Positions 1 to 10,532 of a stretch of DNA of 62,000 nt are shown here, piece after piece; positions within the stretch are counted from its first letter, which is position 1; each line of letters starts with the position of its first letter. Source of the stretch: Branchiostoma floridae (lineage: Eukaryota; Chordata; Leptocardii; Amphioxiformes; Branchiostomatidae). The stretch spans positions 3,042,419-3,104,418 of the forward strand of contig NC_049988.1 of assembly GCF_000003815.2 (NCBI RefSeq). Direction: 5' to 3'. The position numbers and the translations under genes were made by a program. The notes beneath the pieces are model-generated. The model had not been told where the DNA came from, ran no database searches, and saw only the letters and a list, made by a program, of their open reading frames with translations.

Positions 1-366
1 CGCCAGCCTCTTCCAATGTGAATAGCAGGACTGTTTTTTCGCAATCTTACATATAAGTATCATATAAGTATCCTTTACATTTGGTTTAAGCGTGCATAAA
101 TATCAGTTTTCGTGCCGTGCCGCGATTCGCCTGTGGCCTTGTCGGGGCACAGGCCACCGAAGCGCCGAGGATGAGCCCGTGGTCGCCTCTCGGTGGTTTT
201 TCAAAAAACTGCTCTACAGGGAGTCTGACCATGTCGTGGGTTCTTTAGCCTACCCAGGGTTGGGGGGTAGTTTGGAATCATTGAGGATTGATAGCTGAGT
301 TTTGGTACTTGAGAGGATTGATACTTGAGATACTTGCGACCTATTTATTTGTGAAAGATTGGCGAT
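1..366. other. Upstream flank of the piggyBac ORF
   Basis: I see no supportable gene here. A short open frame at 92-298 has no recognisable domain. A piggyBac element should carry inverted ends beginning with CCC next to a TTAA target, but I found no such end in this stretch, so the left boundary of the transposon may lie outside the window or be eroded. Confidence 0.4.
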
Positions 367-2256
367 ATGGGGGTTGTGAAGAAAAGTCCCATGCGGAGGC
401 ACGTCGCTGGGAGACCGGCTGGCCCTGGTGCCGTGGGTAGAGGGCGGACGGTAGACCTCTACGAAGTAATCAGGCAGACGAGAGCTGCCCGAGTTGGTAT
501 GTTTTCCCGAAGGAATCGTAAGGCGGGATCGGTTCCATATGATCGGCCATGGGCAACCGTTGTTGAAGGAGAAGATTATTCTTACCGGCCCAGAAACTTT
601 GTACCACCCGGGCCAGTCGGACTGGTGCGAACAGAGATCGGCCGAAATGAGCTGTCCTTTTTTCTGGAGCTAGTAGACGAGGACTTGTTGCGTTATGTTG
701 TAAGATGCACCAACAAGTATGCTACCGAGAGGAGGAGTTATTTCCGTAAAGAAAGGCGCTCTCCTTGGTATAGGACCACGACGACCGAGCTCAAAGCCTT
801 TCTTGGCTGCATGATTTGTGCCGGCTACACGCATCAACCGTCTTTGGAGTCGTATTGGTCCACTGAGGAGGACTTTGGTTGTGAACTGCTGAAGCAGACA
901 TTCCCCGTCTTACGCTTTAAGCAAATTCTGCGCTACTTGCACTATTCTTCAGAGGGGTTTCTTCCGCCTCGTAGCCAGAGACTGAAGTATTTCAAAGAAC
1001 GTGAACGGCAAGACCAGGTTCGGAAAGTTCGGACCGTGATGAGTAGGGTAATCCGGAACAGCTGCTTGGCCCGAAACGTTGGCGGACATCTCGCCGTGGA
1101 CGAGGCTATGGTATCTTTCCGAGGTCGACACCACCTCAGACGGTATAATCCAGCCAAACCTACCAGGTATGGCTATTGTATCCGAGTGTTGGCCGAACCA
1201 GATGGGTATATTCTAAGGGATGAGGTGTGCGGCGCTCGCCGGGACCCCGAAGACATGCCAGCTGAAGAGAGAGCCTGGCACAGGATCGAGCAGGACGAAG
1301 TCTGCGACCTTGATAGCAAGCCGGCCCGAATCGTTCACAGGCTTACGGTTCCCTTTCAAGGGTCGTTTCGCACAGTCTATTGCGATTCTTTCTATACCGG
1401 CCTGCAACTAGCAGACCATCTGTTTGCCCATGACACCTACCTTTGCGGTACGGTGAGGAAAAATGCGCTGGGCCTGCCTAACGTCAAGCATTCATACCCA
1501 CAACCTGTCAGGGTAGGCAGGAATAGGAAGCTGGATTTCCGGGCTCCATATCCAGCGTCGGTACCAAAAGGGACGTCCACTAAGTTCCATGACGGACCTG
1601 TAACTGTCGTCAAGTGGAAGGACAGCAAGACACTGATACTACTCTCCACGGCAACAAGGGTTGATGCTCCCGATAAACCTGTCACTAGGCGGTGCAAGTC
1701 TGTTGGGGACCGTGTTCACCAAAATCTGCGGTGTCCGGCGGCGGTGGCCAGGTACCAGTCCTACTACAAAGCCGTTGATCTTGCTGACCAGCTCCGCGGA
1801 TCGTACGAATTTGGCCGTCCGTCCAAAAAATGGCACAGACAACTTTTTTGGTTTGTCTTAAATAAGGCTGTTGTGAACGCCTTCCTGAACTGGAAATTAT
1901 ATATTGCGAACGTAAAACCCGCACCTAGCGCAAACAAGACTGCTCAGCTGAGTTTCCGTCGGGAGTTGGTGAAACAGCTCGTGGCAAACTTTACCGCCAG
2001 ACAAAGAGAAGCTACCGTTCCGGCCATTGCGAGACCACCTGGGAGCGATGTCACGGAAGAGCATCGACAAGTGAGCCGAGGGAAGCCGTCCAAAGCCTGC
2101 CACTACTGCAGGACAGCGCGCCGCTTGATGTCGGGAGCTAAACGTCCAAGGCCACACGAGACCGTTTTTGCATGCAGTAGCTGTCACCTTTATATTTGTA
2201 GCACACTCGTCCGTCCGCAGTGCTGGAGAGAACATTTGGAGGCAGTGAATAAATGA
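367..2256 (+). CDS. piggyBac-type transposase (DDE_Tnp_1_7 family, PGBD-like)
   Basis: This single uninterrupted ORF of 629 codons encodes a piggyBac-family transposase, which excises and inserts DNA at TTAA sites in the nucleus. The DDD triad is visible: D245 in LAVDEAMVSFRGR, D340 in VYCDSFYTGLQLADHLF, and D471 in the VDLADQ motif followed by a Trp/Phe-rich helix (KKWHRQLFWFVLNK). The C-terminus (about residues 580-625) is Cys/His-rich with CHYC, CSSC and C..C spacing, as in the zinc-binding tail of the family. The N-terminal 60 residues are basic. The length is close to the 550-650 residues usual for the family, and I see no stop or frameshift. It could be a recent transposon copy or a domesticated PGBD gene. 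I could not find terminal repeats around it, so mobility is undecided. Confidence 0.92.
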   Translation: MGVVKKSPMRRHVAGRPAGPGAVGRGRTVDLYEVIRQTRAARVGMFSRRNRKAGSVPYDRPWATVVEGEDYSYRPRNFVPPGPVGLVRTEIGRNELSFFLELVDEDLLRYVVRCTNKYATERRSYFRKERRSPWYRTTTTELKAFLGCMICAGYTHQPSLESYWSTEEDFGCELLKQTFPVLRFKQILRYLHYSSEGFLPPRSQRLKYFKERERQDQVRKVRTVMSRVIRNSCLARNVGGHLAVDEAMVSFRGRHHLRRYNPAKPTRYGYCIRVLAEPDGYILRDEVCGARRDPEDMPAEERAWHRIEQDEVCDLDSKPARIVHRLTVPFQGSFRTVYCDSFYTGLQLADHLFAHDTYLCGTVRKNALGLPNVKHSYPQPVRVGRNRKLDFRAPYPASVPKGTSTKFHDGPVTVVKWKDSKTLILLSTATRVDAPDKPVTRRCKSVGDRVHQNLRCPAAVARYQSYYKAVDLADQLRGSYEFGRPSKKWHRQLFWFVLNKAVVNAFLNWKLYIANVKPAPSANKTAQLSFRRELVKQLVANFTARQREATVPAIARPPGSDVTEEHRQVSRGKPSKACHYCRTARRLMSGAKRPRPHETVFACSSCHLYICSTLVRPQCWREHLEAVNK

Positions 2257-2518
2257 CTTGGGTCTGGGCAAAGTTTTTTCAGCGATGTGAAGTAGACAAA
2301 ATATAGGTTGCTTTAGGGGTAGAGTGTTATAAAGTTACCGGGGTAAGACGAGCTTCTGACCGGTAAAGAGTTATATGCACCATCGCCCCTCCCCCCTCAA
2401 AAAATGCACATAATATTCAATGATGGCTTCAGGTCTGGACTTTAAGTCCGGACCTGAACCTGAACTGCTGGACCTGAATCCGGACATGAACCTGAAATTG
2501 AGTTTAGGTACGCACCAC

Positions 2519-2561
<43 letters not shown>

Positions 2562-2819
2562 TACACACACACACAAACACACACACACACAAGACACAGA
2601 AAGAGGGAGACATATAGAAAAGATAGACTCCTAGGGACTTAATTGATATAATGTATATCATAAACTTTGTAACTGTTGATGTTTGATAAATTAAAATGTA
2701 TCGTGAAACTTTCTGAAATGTGTACAAAAAAATCACGGGTCTCAGTGGCAAGTGTGCAGATGCTGACACACTGGCAACACCAAATCCGTAGGTGTTTTTT
2801 GGCACCTTTAGACAGATTA
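2257..2819. repeat. CTGAACC-rich stretch and (CA)n microsatellite
   Basis: This gap between the transposase and a SINE relic holds no gene. Positions 2435-2505 repeat variants of GGACCTGAACCTGAA together with TCCGGAC palindromes. Positions 2520-2592 are an almost pure CA dinucleotide repeat. The open frame running through the microsatellite on the minus strand is an artefact of its low complexity. Confidence 0.75.
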
Positions 2820-2936
2820 GCCGTGAGGCTTGGTGGGCGTCACTCCACCGTCATGGGGGCAGGGGCATGGCGAGTTTAGAACTCAGGACCTACTGATTCT
2901 GATTCCAACGCTCTAGCCGTTGCGCCACACAGACAC
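2820..2936 (-). mobile_element. tRNA-derived SINE relic
   Basis: Read on the minus strand, the segment starts with an A-box-like block (TGGCGCAACGGCTAGAGCG). It continues through an anticodon-arm-like stretch and reaches a decayed B box (GAGTTCTAAACTC in place of GGTTCGAATCC). Further downstream is a non-tRNA body. The degraded B box and the poor cloverleaf argue for an old tRNA-derived SINE rather than a functional tRNA. The family is not identified. Confidence 0.5.
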
Positions 2937-3042
2937 ATGTACAGATAAATGATTTTGTTTCACTAGTTACTTCAATAAAGCTATGACTATTATATATAAT
3001 GATACATAATCATGATTTGATATAAGAAAGCCTATCAACTCC

Positions 3043-3272
3043 GTGGTACTCCATCACCGACACCGCCTGGACGTCCGGCCGTGTTCGGCGCACCTGCAAG
3101 AGACTCCCGCCTACAGCCGAGTCAGCGTTCGGGACCATGGGGAAGCCCGCCTCCCTTCTTCAACTTCCCACCTGCACCATGGGGCCTTCCACCTCCGAAC
3201 ACTACCCGAATGGCTCCTCCACCTTGGCCCTGGCATCCAGCCCTGATGTGGCCGCCCATGCCGATGTGGTAG
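3043..3272 (+). CDS. Proline-rich C-terminus of probable LINE ORF1 (partial)
   Basis: About 68 codons of proline-, tryptophan- and methionine-rich sequence (for example FFNFPPAPWGLPPP) end at a TAG at 3270-3272, some 220 bp before ORF2. Its frame opens upstream without a clear start. The position ahead of an endonuclease/RT ORF suggests the end of a gag-like ORF1 from a 5'-truncated retrotransposon. No nucleic-acid-binding motif remains to confirm this. A degraded host exon is the alternative. Confidence 0.4.
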
Positions 3273-3494
3273 GAAAAGTATAAGTATAAGTCGTAACATG
3301 TTGGAACATGAGTATATATTATAAGTAAAACTGTTAGTTGAGCAAGGAATTAATAACGTATTTAGTATTTCTTTGCATCTTCTTTTCAACTTCAAGTTTA
3401 CTTGATATATTGAGAAAACGTATTGAATCTATATATAATGTCCTCATTTTAGTTTAAACTCGGATTTTTAAATGTTGCTAGATATTGTATTTTA

Positions 3495-4880
3495 GTGCTC
3501 GTGTATGGACACTATTTTACTTATTGCACTGTTTTGTTTTTGGATATGAAAACATTCCGAAGTGGATGCAAGAGCTTTGGCGTTTGGAATGTACACGGAT
3601 TAGGTTCCAAACTAGAGGATTCTGATTTTCTGTCTCACATCAAAAAGTTGGACTTCTTCTCGCTTTTAGAAACCTGGAGTACAGAAAACACCAAAATTAA
3701 CATTCCCAACTACAGCTATTTTCACCAACATAGACAAAAGAGCAAGCGAGCGAAACGTTCTTCGGGAGGTATTGTCTTCCTATTTAAAAACGAATACAAA
3801 TGTTACGTAAAGAAAGCACCATCTAAATCAACAGATGCCCTTTGGGTACAAATCGACCGCCAACTACTCGGTTTGCCCAAAGACTTATTTATTTGTTGTC
3901 TCTATATTAGCCCCGGATCATCCACTGCTCACAAACATTCAGACAATCACATCATAGAAACGCTAGAAGATGAAATTTCTAAATTTAGCTCTGTCGGATA
4001 TGTATTACTAGGTGGTGATTTTAATGCTCGTCTCGGAAATCTACCTGATTACACAGCCGATTCTCAAATTGACGACGATTCCGACAGCTCCCCATACTTC
4101 ACTGACAGACAACACATGGACAAAGTTCCTCACAATAAATTCGGCAGACTAATCACAGACCTGTGCATTCAAGCAAACCTTAGAATTTTAAATGGTAGAG
4201 TCGTTGGCGACCTACAAAGAAAATTCACGTGTCATCAACCAAACGGTAGCAGCACAGTTGATTTAATGATTTGTAGTCAGCCCTTTCTACAACAAATTTT
4301 AACATTCCGTGTCAATCCTTTAACAGTTTTCTCTGACCATTGTATGATATCAGCATTTATCAACTCAAAACCACCAATACATCTTTGTCAGGAGAAACAC
4401 AAAATCTCACACAACAAGCCTCTTCCTAAACAGTTTCACTGGAACGAGAACTCTGCTCAGACATTCCTTCTTTCTCTCAGTCAGCCTGAAATTGTAAAAC
4501 GATTAGGTGCTTTGAAAGACACTAACAACATAACATCTATGGCAGAAATTGAGAATTATGTTTCTGAATTTGGCTCAATTCTAAGAGAGGCGGGTAACAA
4601 GTCATTGTGCTTAAAAAGAACTAGAAAACGCCCACCGAAAAGACAAAATAAGAAATGGTTCGATAAAACGTGTGTTGAAATGAAACGTGAAATTAAAAAT
4701 TTAGCCTATTTACTTGAAAAAAATCCTTCAAACTCAGAAGCAAGAGGCAGCTTCTTCAGAAAGAAAAGGGAATATAGAAAATTGCTAAAAAAGAAAAAAA
4801 CGAGATTTCCATCAACAAATTATGAATCAACTCTCCACTCTCAGAGAAAAGAATCCAAGTGCATTTTGGGACCTTGTTAA
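3495..4880 (+). pseudogene. LINE ORF2, endonuclease part (frame-shifted)
   Basis: This 461-codon frame carries the apurinic/apyrimidinic endonuclease domain that nicks target DNA for target-primed reverse transcription. Visible motifs are VWNVHGLGSKL near the start, SSGGIVFLFKNEY, the catalytic GGDFNARLGNL block, the FTCHQPNGSSTVDLMIC region, and the SDHCMI block near position 4330. After the domain, a basic linker (PPKRQNKKWFDKTC) runs into an adenine-rich stretch at 4786-4801. There the frame is lost, and the C-terminal 20 residues of this ORF are out of frame. The reverse transcriptase continues in the frame that opens at 4822. A one-base indel in the A-run explains the break. Confidence 0.85.
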
Positions 4881-6377
4881 TAAATTAAAACCAGAGAAGG
4901 CTCAAGAAAATAGCCAAATCCCCAGCGAAGACTGGTTAAACCACTTTAGTAAAGTTGACAAATCATCCAACGGAAATTATGTCGGTCCTTTCACTCCTGT
5001 AAATGATGAATCTCATTCCCCAACAGAGACAGAGAACTCTACATTAGATTCTACAATTACTGCAGATGAATTAGACAGAGCTATTGCAAACTTAAAGAAT
5101 AACAAGTCAAGTGGAAGCGATATGATAAGAAACGAAATGCTGAAATGTGGCAAATCAATTTTCCGGAAACCTCTACTCCATCTTTTTAACCTGTGCTTAC
5201 AAAACGCATACTTCCCCGAAGAATGGTCGCTCAGCCATATTGTACCTATCCACAAATCCGGAGATACTGCACTCCCAGACAACTATAGAGGAATCTCTAT
5301 TATAAGTTGTCTAGGAAAATTGTTCTGTTCAATCTTAAACAATAGACTGTCTAATTACGCAGAAGAAAACAGCCTTTTCAAACCACAACAGGCCGGTTTC
5401 AGGAAGAATTTTAGAACAACTGATAATCTATTCACTTTGAACACGCTCGTCAGCAAATATATCAGTAGAAATTCACGTCTGTATGCTTGTTTTGTAGATT
5501 TTAGTAAAGCTTTTGATTCTGTTTGGCGAGAAGGTCTTTTACTTAAATTGAAGAAACTTGGGATAGGGGGCAAATTTCTCCTGACCATAAAAGATATGTA
5601 CTCTAAAACTACAAATTGCATAAAAACAAACAGTGGTCTAACCGATACTTTTGTAACTCACTGTGGGGTTCGACAAGGCTGTAACCTGAGTCCAACATTG
5701 TTCAATTTATTTATTAGTGACATAGCCTCAGAATTTGATCATTCCTGTTGTAATCCTCCAGTTCTACACTGTATGAATGTACCTTGTCTATTATATGCTG
5801 ATGATTTAGTAATATTCTCAGAGTCACAACGTGGCTTACAATCATCTTTGTCTAGATTAGAAGAGTACTGTAAATCTTGGAGGTTGAAAGTCAACCTAAA
5901 AAAGACAAAAATCGTAGTTTTCACCAAGGGTGGTCGTTTACCAAGAGACTGCTCCTTCTCGTTTAATAATAATGTAGTAGAAATTGTATCTTCATATTGT
6001 TATTTAGGCATAATTGTCAACTCAGCTGGCACATTCAAAGCCAATCACAAATACCTATACAACAAGGGACTAAGAGCTTTGTTTGGAGTTAGACAATCCC
6101 TGGAGAAAGCTGATGCCCCGTTGTCTGTTAAAAACAAGTTATTCGATTCCTGTGTCAAACCTATCTTACTTTATGGGTCGGAGATTTGGGGCTCTTTCAA
6201 AAGTTCAAAATCTTGCCCAATCGAATCCGTACATCTAAAATTCTGTAAACAATCCCTCAATGTCCCCAAAACAGCTAGCAATCTTGCTGCACGGGCTGAA
6301 TTAGGGAGGTACCCCTTACACTTGGAGGCCTCCCTAAACGCCATTAAGTTTTTCACTAGAGTCTGCTTGAATGTGCC
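4822..6377 (+). pseudogene. LINE ORF2, reverse transcriptase part (interrupted)
   Basis: This frame carries the reverse transcriptase that copies LINE RNA at the nicked target. Motifs in order include a SGSDMIRNEML start block, PIHKSGD, NYRGISIISCLGKLF, QQAGFRKNFRTTDN, FVDFSKAFDSVWR, the GVRQGCNLSPTLFN block, and the catalytic YADD at 5794-5805. A SYCYLGIIVNS thumb motif and the helical domain following it come next. The LINE frame stops being LINE at 6378, where a TIR element is inserted. The open frame runs on to a chance stop at 6507 inside that element. Coding resumes in frame at 8868. Confidence 0.9.
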
Positions 6378-6894
6378 GGTGTTCTATACGATTCGGTCCG
6401 GCCGTGAGAATCGGTCCGGGTACCATATATGGAGCGATGACGCAATAAGTGGGCGTGGCCTAAAAACTACGAAGGCCCATACGTACATGTGCACAGTCTG
6501 TATCTAACTCTTCTGCAATGATCGATGATCGATGATTAGCGAAGATCATGGAATCTCACTGCCTGCATAAAACTGAGTTTGCATATAACTTAAAGATATA
6601 ACTTAAAAAACTGAAACGAGGTCATCACACAGATCACTCAAATCAAGGACGTTATATCAGATAGAACGTCCTTGCTCAAATCAATGAGGCTTTATCAAGA
6701 GTACAGAATTAGTCCATTAGTGGTCCATTGTTTAGCCACGCTAAATCACGCAGCGATCTATTGTTTACCTTTGACCGGATGTTTGTAGCGCTGCGTCGCG
6801 GGCTTTTATTGAGCCTAATATCTCCTGAAACTACTTGAATCGCAGTGTCAAGACCCACATAGTCAAAAAAAGTCATTTCAATCACATAGATCAC

Positions 6895-7854
6895 TCATAT
6901 GGAGGGCGGACCGATTCTCACGGCGGACCAAATATCATAGACGGTCCGTGAGAATCGGTCCACCCTGAAGAAAAGCTTTACACACACACACTTCTTTAAC
7001 TTACTGTAATGACTCAAATAGACATTTCCGAGTTTTAAGTCATTATCATCATATACATCGCCCATATGGAAGTCTGTGAGGGCGACCCTTCCAAATATCA
7101 TAGAAGGGTCGTGACAATCGGTCCGGCCTGAAGAAAAGCGCAAAACTTTCCGCAACCACTTCTGAAACGACTTCAACCGCAATGTCAAGACTCACGTAGT
7201 GATGTCCGAGTTAAGAAAAGTCATTGTCATCTCATATGTCACTCCATTTGGAAGGCTGTGAGGGCGGACCGATTCTCACGACCGGACCGAATCCCATAGA
7301 AGAGCCGTGAAAATCGGTCCGGCCTGAAGAAAAGCGCAAAAAACTTTCCGCAACCACTTCTGAAACTGACTGTCATGACTCAAATAGACATTTCAAAGTT
7401 AATAAAAGTCATTGTCATCACATAGATTACTCCATTTGGAAGACTGTGAGGGCGGACCGATTCTCACGACCGGACAGAATCCCATAGAAGGGCCGTGAAA
7501 ATCGGTCCGGCCTGAAGAAAAAGGCAAAAACTTTCCGCAACCACTTCTGAAACTGACTGTCATGACTCAAATAGACATTTCAAAGGTAATAAAAGTCATT
7601 GTCATCACATACATTACTCCATTTGGAAGGCTGTGAGGGCGGACCGATTCTCACGACCGGACAGAATCCCATAGAAGGGCCGTGAAAATCGGTCCGGCCT
7701 GAAGAAAAAGGCAAAAACTTTCCGCAACCACTTCTGAAACTGACTGTCATGACTCAAATAGACATTTCAAAGTTAATAAAAGTCATTGTCATCACATACA
7801 TTACTCCATTGGAAGGCTGTGAGGGCGGACCGATTCTCACGACCGGACAGAATC
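6895..7854 (+). repeat. TIR-derived minisatellite, unit about 176-188 bp
   Basis: At least five tandem copies are phased by the string GGGCGGACCGATTCTCACG or its variants, with spacings of about 176, 182, 188, 187 and 186 bp. Each unit contains CGGACCGATTCTCACGACC and, facing it, ATCGGTCCGGCC. These are the same words found in the element's terminal repeats, so each unit resembles a pair of TIRs back to back. The later units are almost identical, which indicates recent amplification. The array runs into the assembly gap, so the true copy number is unknown. Confidence 0.85.
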
Positions 7855-7954
7855 NNNNNNNNNNNNNNNNNNNNNNNNNNNNNNNNNNNNNNNNNNNNNN
7901 NNNNNNNNNNNNNNNNNNNNNNNNNNNNNNNNNNNNNNNNNNNNNNNNNNNNNN
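7855..7954. other. Assembly gap (100 N)
   Basis: A run of exactly 100 N sits inside the minisatellite of the nested transposon. The fixed length indicates a gap of unknown size, probably caused by collapse of the repeat. Confidence 0.99.
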
Positions 7955-8145
7955 TGGTACAGATCTATCTGCTGCTCCGAGCTATACTGCATAAAGTTGT
8001 TCCAGCAGACCTGGAGTAATGTATGTGATGACATGACTTTTATTAACTTTGAAATGTCTATCTGAGTCACGACAGTCAGTTTCAGAAGTGGTTGCGGAAA
8101 GTTTTTGCGCTCACGGCTCTTCTATGGGATTCGGTCCGGTCTTAG
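7955..8145 (-). repeat. Inverted copy of the minisatellite unit
   Basis: Beyond the gap the same unit appears in reverse complement: TTATTAACTTTGAAATGTC, then CAGTTTCAGAAGTGGTTGCG, then TATGGGATTCGGTCCGG. The internal array is therefore arranged as a large inverted repeat around the gap, which also explains the assembly failure. Confidence 0.8.
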
Positions 8146-8151
8146 TTTGAA

Positions 8152-8765
8152 TTATGTCTACCTAACCCTTATGTCTTTGATGTTTTGATGTAACTGTCTG
8201 TCTTTTCGAGTTGTCTTGAGCAATCCTGTTTTTAGTAGGGAGTTGAGATTACATGAATACAATTATTATACAATTATGATACTACGATTTAAACATCGTA
8301 TCTACTAGCTATGTACAATGTCTCTTTAATGCAGACAGAGTCCCATGAGCTACCATAGTTTGGTTGCCACATCTTATGAAGTATTTTTAATTATGTCTAC
8401 CTCACTCTTATGTCTTCGTTTTGATGTAACTGTCTTTTCGAGTTGTCTTGAGCAATCCTGTTTTAGTAGGGAGTTGAGATTACATGAATGCAATTATGAT
8501 ACAATTATGATACTACGATTTAAACATCGTATCTACTAGCTATGTACAATGTCTCTTTAATGCAGACAGAGTCTACCTCACTCTTATCAGTCTTATGTCT
8601 TCGTTTTGATGTCTTTTTGAGTCGTCTGGGGCAATCCTGTTTTTAATAGGGAGTTGAGATTGAATGAATGCAATTATGATACAATTATGATACTACTAAT
8701 AATTAAACATCATAACTACTAGCTATGTACAGCTATGTACAATGTCAGTTGAATGCAGACAGAGT
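8152..8765 (+). repeat. Second minisatellite in the nested element, three copies
   Basis: Three diverging copies begin at about 8152, 8391 and 8571. They share GTCTTGAGCAATCCTG, AGGGAGTTGAGATT, ACTAGCTATGTACAATGTC and AATGCAGACAGAGTC in the same order. Copy 1 is longer because of extra sequence around 8340-8390. The block lies between the inverted minisatellite and the right TIR and is unrelated in sequence to the first array. Confidence 0.8.
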
Positions 8766-8867
8766 CCCGCGAGGCCCCATGGTACCATTTGTCGCTATGG
8801 GCTTTCGTAGTTTTTAGGCCACGCCCCGGACCGATTCTCACGGCCGGACCGAATCGTATAGAACACC

Positions 8868-9546
8868 TGTTCGAACACCGGCTGATAGTCTCCAGGCAGA
8901 CGCACTTTTATGTCAATTAGAATTAGACTCTTTAGGTAGTAAATGTTGGGCTTCCGGTGTGCGGAAAACTTTAGAAGAATGCGGTTATGCCTTTGTTTGG
9001 CATTCCCCACACTCAATTGTTTCAAAAGTGCCCTCAATCATCTCTGCTATTCAACAACGTTTAAAGGACATCTACTTTCAAACATTTCTATGCGAAATTC
9101 ATAATGACAACAAGGGCAAATGCGCAAAGAACAAATTACGCTCATACAGACTGTTCAAATCCACCTATAACGAAGAAGAGTATCTTAAGATTCCGAACGA
9201 ACGACAAAGATCTATTATCACCAAACTACGAATCAGCTGCCACAAACTCCGTGTTGAATCAGGGAGACACAACCACACACCTCTGGAGCAAAGAGTCTGT
9301 CAGTTCTGTAACCTGAACAAGATCGAAGATGAATCTCACTTTCTATTAGATTGTAGTTTATATAGTAACGATAGAAGTATTCTTTTTAGCCATATTATAG
9401 GAAAGTTCCCTCGCTTTGAATATATGTCTAGTGTTGAAAAATTCATTTTTCTTATGAGCTTTGATCAAACGACATTATACAAACACATCTCAAGCTACAT
9501 ATTTAACATAACTAAGAAACGAGAAGAAGCAGAACAAATGTATTAG
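8868..9546 (+). pseudogene. LINE ORF2 C-terminal part
   Basis: The frame resumes the LINE protein directly after the nested element (PADSLQADALLCQLELDSLG) and ends at the stop at 9544-9546. It includes a Cys/His motif, RVCQFCNLNKIEDESHFLL followed by DCSLY, which is typical of the C-terminus of CR1/Jockey-clade ORF2 proteins and is thought to bind nucleic acid. No stop interrupts it. The fragment belongs to the same copy as 3495-6377. Confidence 0.88.
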
Positions 9547-9680
9547 AATAGTTTTAGAATTTATGTTTTAGATTAGTCTTAGAAACCATGTTTACTGCAT
9601 TGCTACCCTTTGTATCTATATGCCTGTACTTAGCCCGATAGGGCATGAATGTGCAATAAAGGCTATTACATTATTAAAGT

Positions 9681-10532
9681 ACCAGGAAACCGAGTTTGTT
9701 TGCTAGTGATTTTCTGCCTGAGGTAAAGTTATCTTTCTCCTGTTCTTGTCATAGAATTCCTTACAGCTGTAAGACACCATTGGGCATATTCTATTAGTTG
9801 GTTTTATGAAACATTTTATTTCATCAGAAAGTTATCTTAAACTCGGTGTTTTTTTTCAAATGTAATATAAGACACTTTATGTGTGCACCTTTCTTTGTAT
9901 TAGGCCCATAGCAAATTAAACGTTTTATAAACATATCGAATATAATCGAGATGGAGACATAAAGAGCTAGAGAGACGGCTTGCCAGACAGAGACAAAGAA
10001 AAGAGCATGACATTGGATGATCAATATTATTCATTAAGGAGTTGTGATGAGAAAGTTTTATTGCTTTCTTAAGTGAAAAAAAAATAATGTTGGCTTGACT
10101 CCACTCAAGTTCTCATCTCCACTGCTTTTGTTGTGCTACTTGGACTACTAAGTTGTCAATGCCTTAGTCAAACCAAAGAGAAAGGCATGTGGACATTGTT
10201 AAACAATAGAGAATGAGATATTGACGGAGATATGTCTCTTAATTGGTGTGTCAACAAATAGTGAAGGATTTAGGTAGGTTTATGGCATTTTAAAGAATAG
10301 CAACGGAATGTGTGCATGTCAGCGCGTCTCATGGTAATATCATTTAGTTACAGGTGGCAGCAAGAGTAGTAAATATTAAAAAAACACGTATGTTCATCAA
10401 CTAAAAATGGCAAGCTCTCACGTACCTTTTAAAAGGTTAACTTCGATTTGTCTGCCTTCTTGCGTAGGTTGACGTGTTCGCTTGTTGAAAAACAAAATGC
10501 CATTCGCACTGCGCCACAGCCCGCTTGTCTTT
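9681..10532 (+). other. Array repeat-unit flank upstream of unit A
   Basis: No exon is seen. The sequence matches the 3' flanks and upstream regions of other units: ACCGAGTTTGTTTGCTAGTG compares with 17950, 28470 and 32490, and TGGTGTGTCAACAAATAGTG compares with 29045 and 33950. The lectin array therefore begins at the LINE tail, part-way through a repeat unit. Confidence 0.7.

Larger units (their letters stand above)
6378..8867. mobile_element. Non-autonomous DNA transposon with perfect 43-bp TIRs, nested in the LINE
   Basis: Positions 6378-6420 (starting GGTGTTCTATACGATTCGG) and 8825-8867 are exact reverse complements over 43 bp. A second inverted block (GGCGTGGCCTAAAAACTACG) follows inside each end, with about 30 extra bases on the left side. 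Joining the LINE at 6377 and 8868 gives an uninterrupted ORF2 codon series (N-V-P-V-R-T-P) with no base duplicated, so the insertion shows no target-site duplication. The interior contains two minisatellites and a 100-N gap. I see no transposase, although the gap could hide sequence. I cannot name the superfamily. Confidence 0.85.
3020..9680 (+). mobile_element. Non-LTR retrotransposon (CR1/Jockey-clade type), interrupted by a nested element
   Basis: The interval contains, in order, the proline-rich end of a probable ORF1 (to 3272), an APE endonuclease and reverse transcriptase ORF2 in two frames (3495-4880 and 4822-6377), a 2.49-kb inserted element (6378-8867), the remaining ORF2 C-terminus (8868-9546), and a short 3' UTR. 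The UTR ends near 9680 with AATAAA and ATTA-rich sequence, as LINE tails often do. The left end is not defined. The APE endonuclease plus a C-terminal Cys/His motif places it in the CR1/Jockey assemblage, perhaps Crack- or Daphne-like, which I infer only from motif style. Right of 9680 the sequence is lectin-array repeat unit, so the element sits at the array's left edge. Confidence 0.85.

Noticed and set aside
7749-8070. ORFs bridging the N gap
   Set aside because: The translated X run is an assembly gap, so no continuous coding sequence is known.
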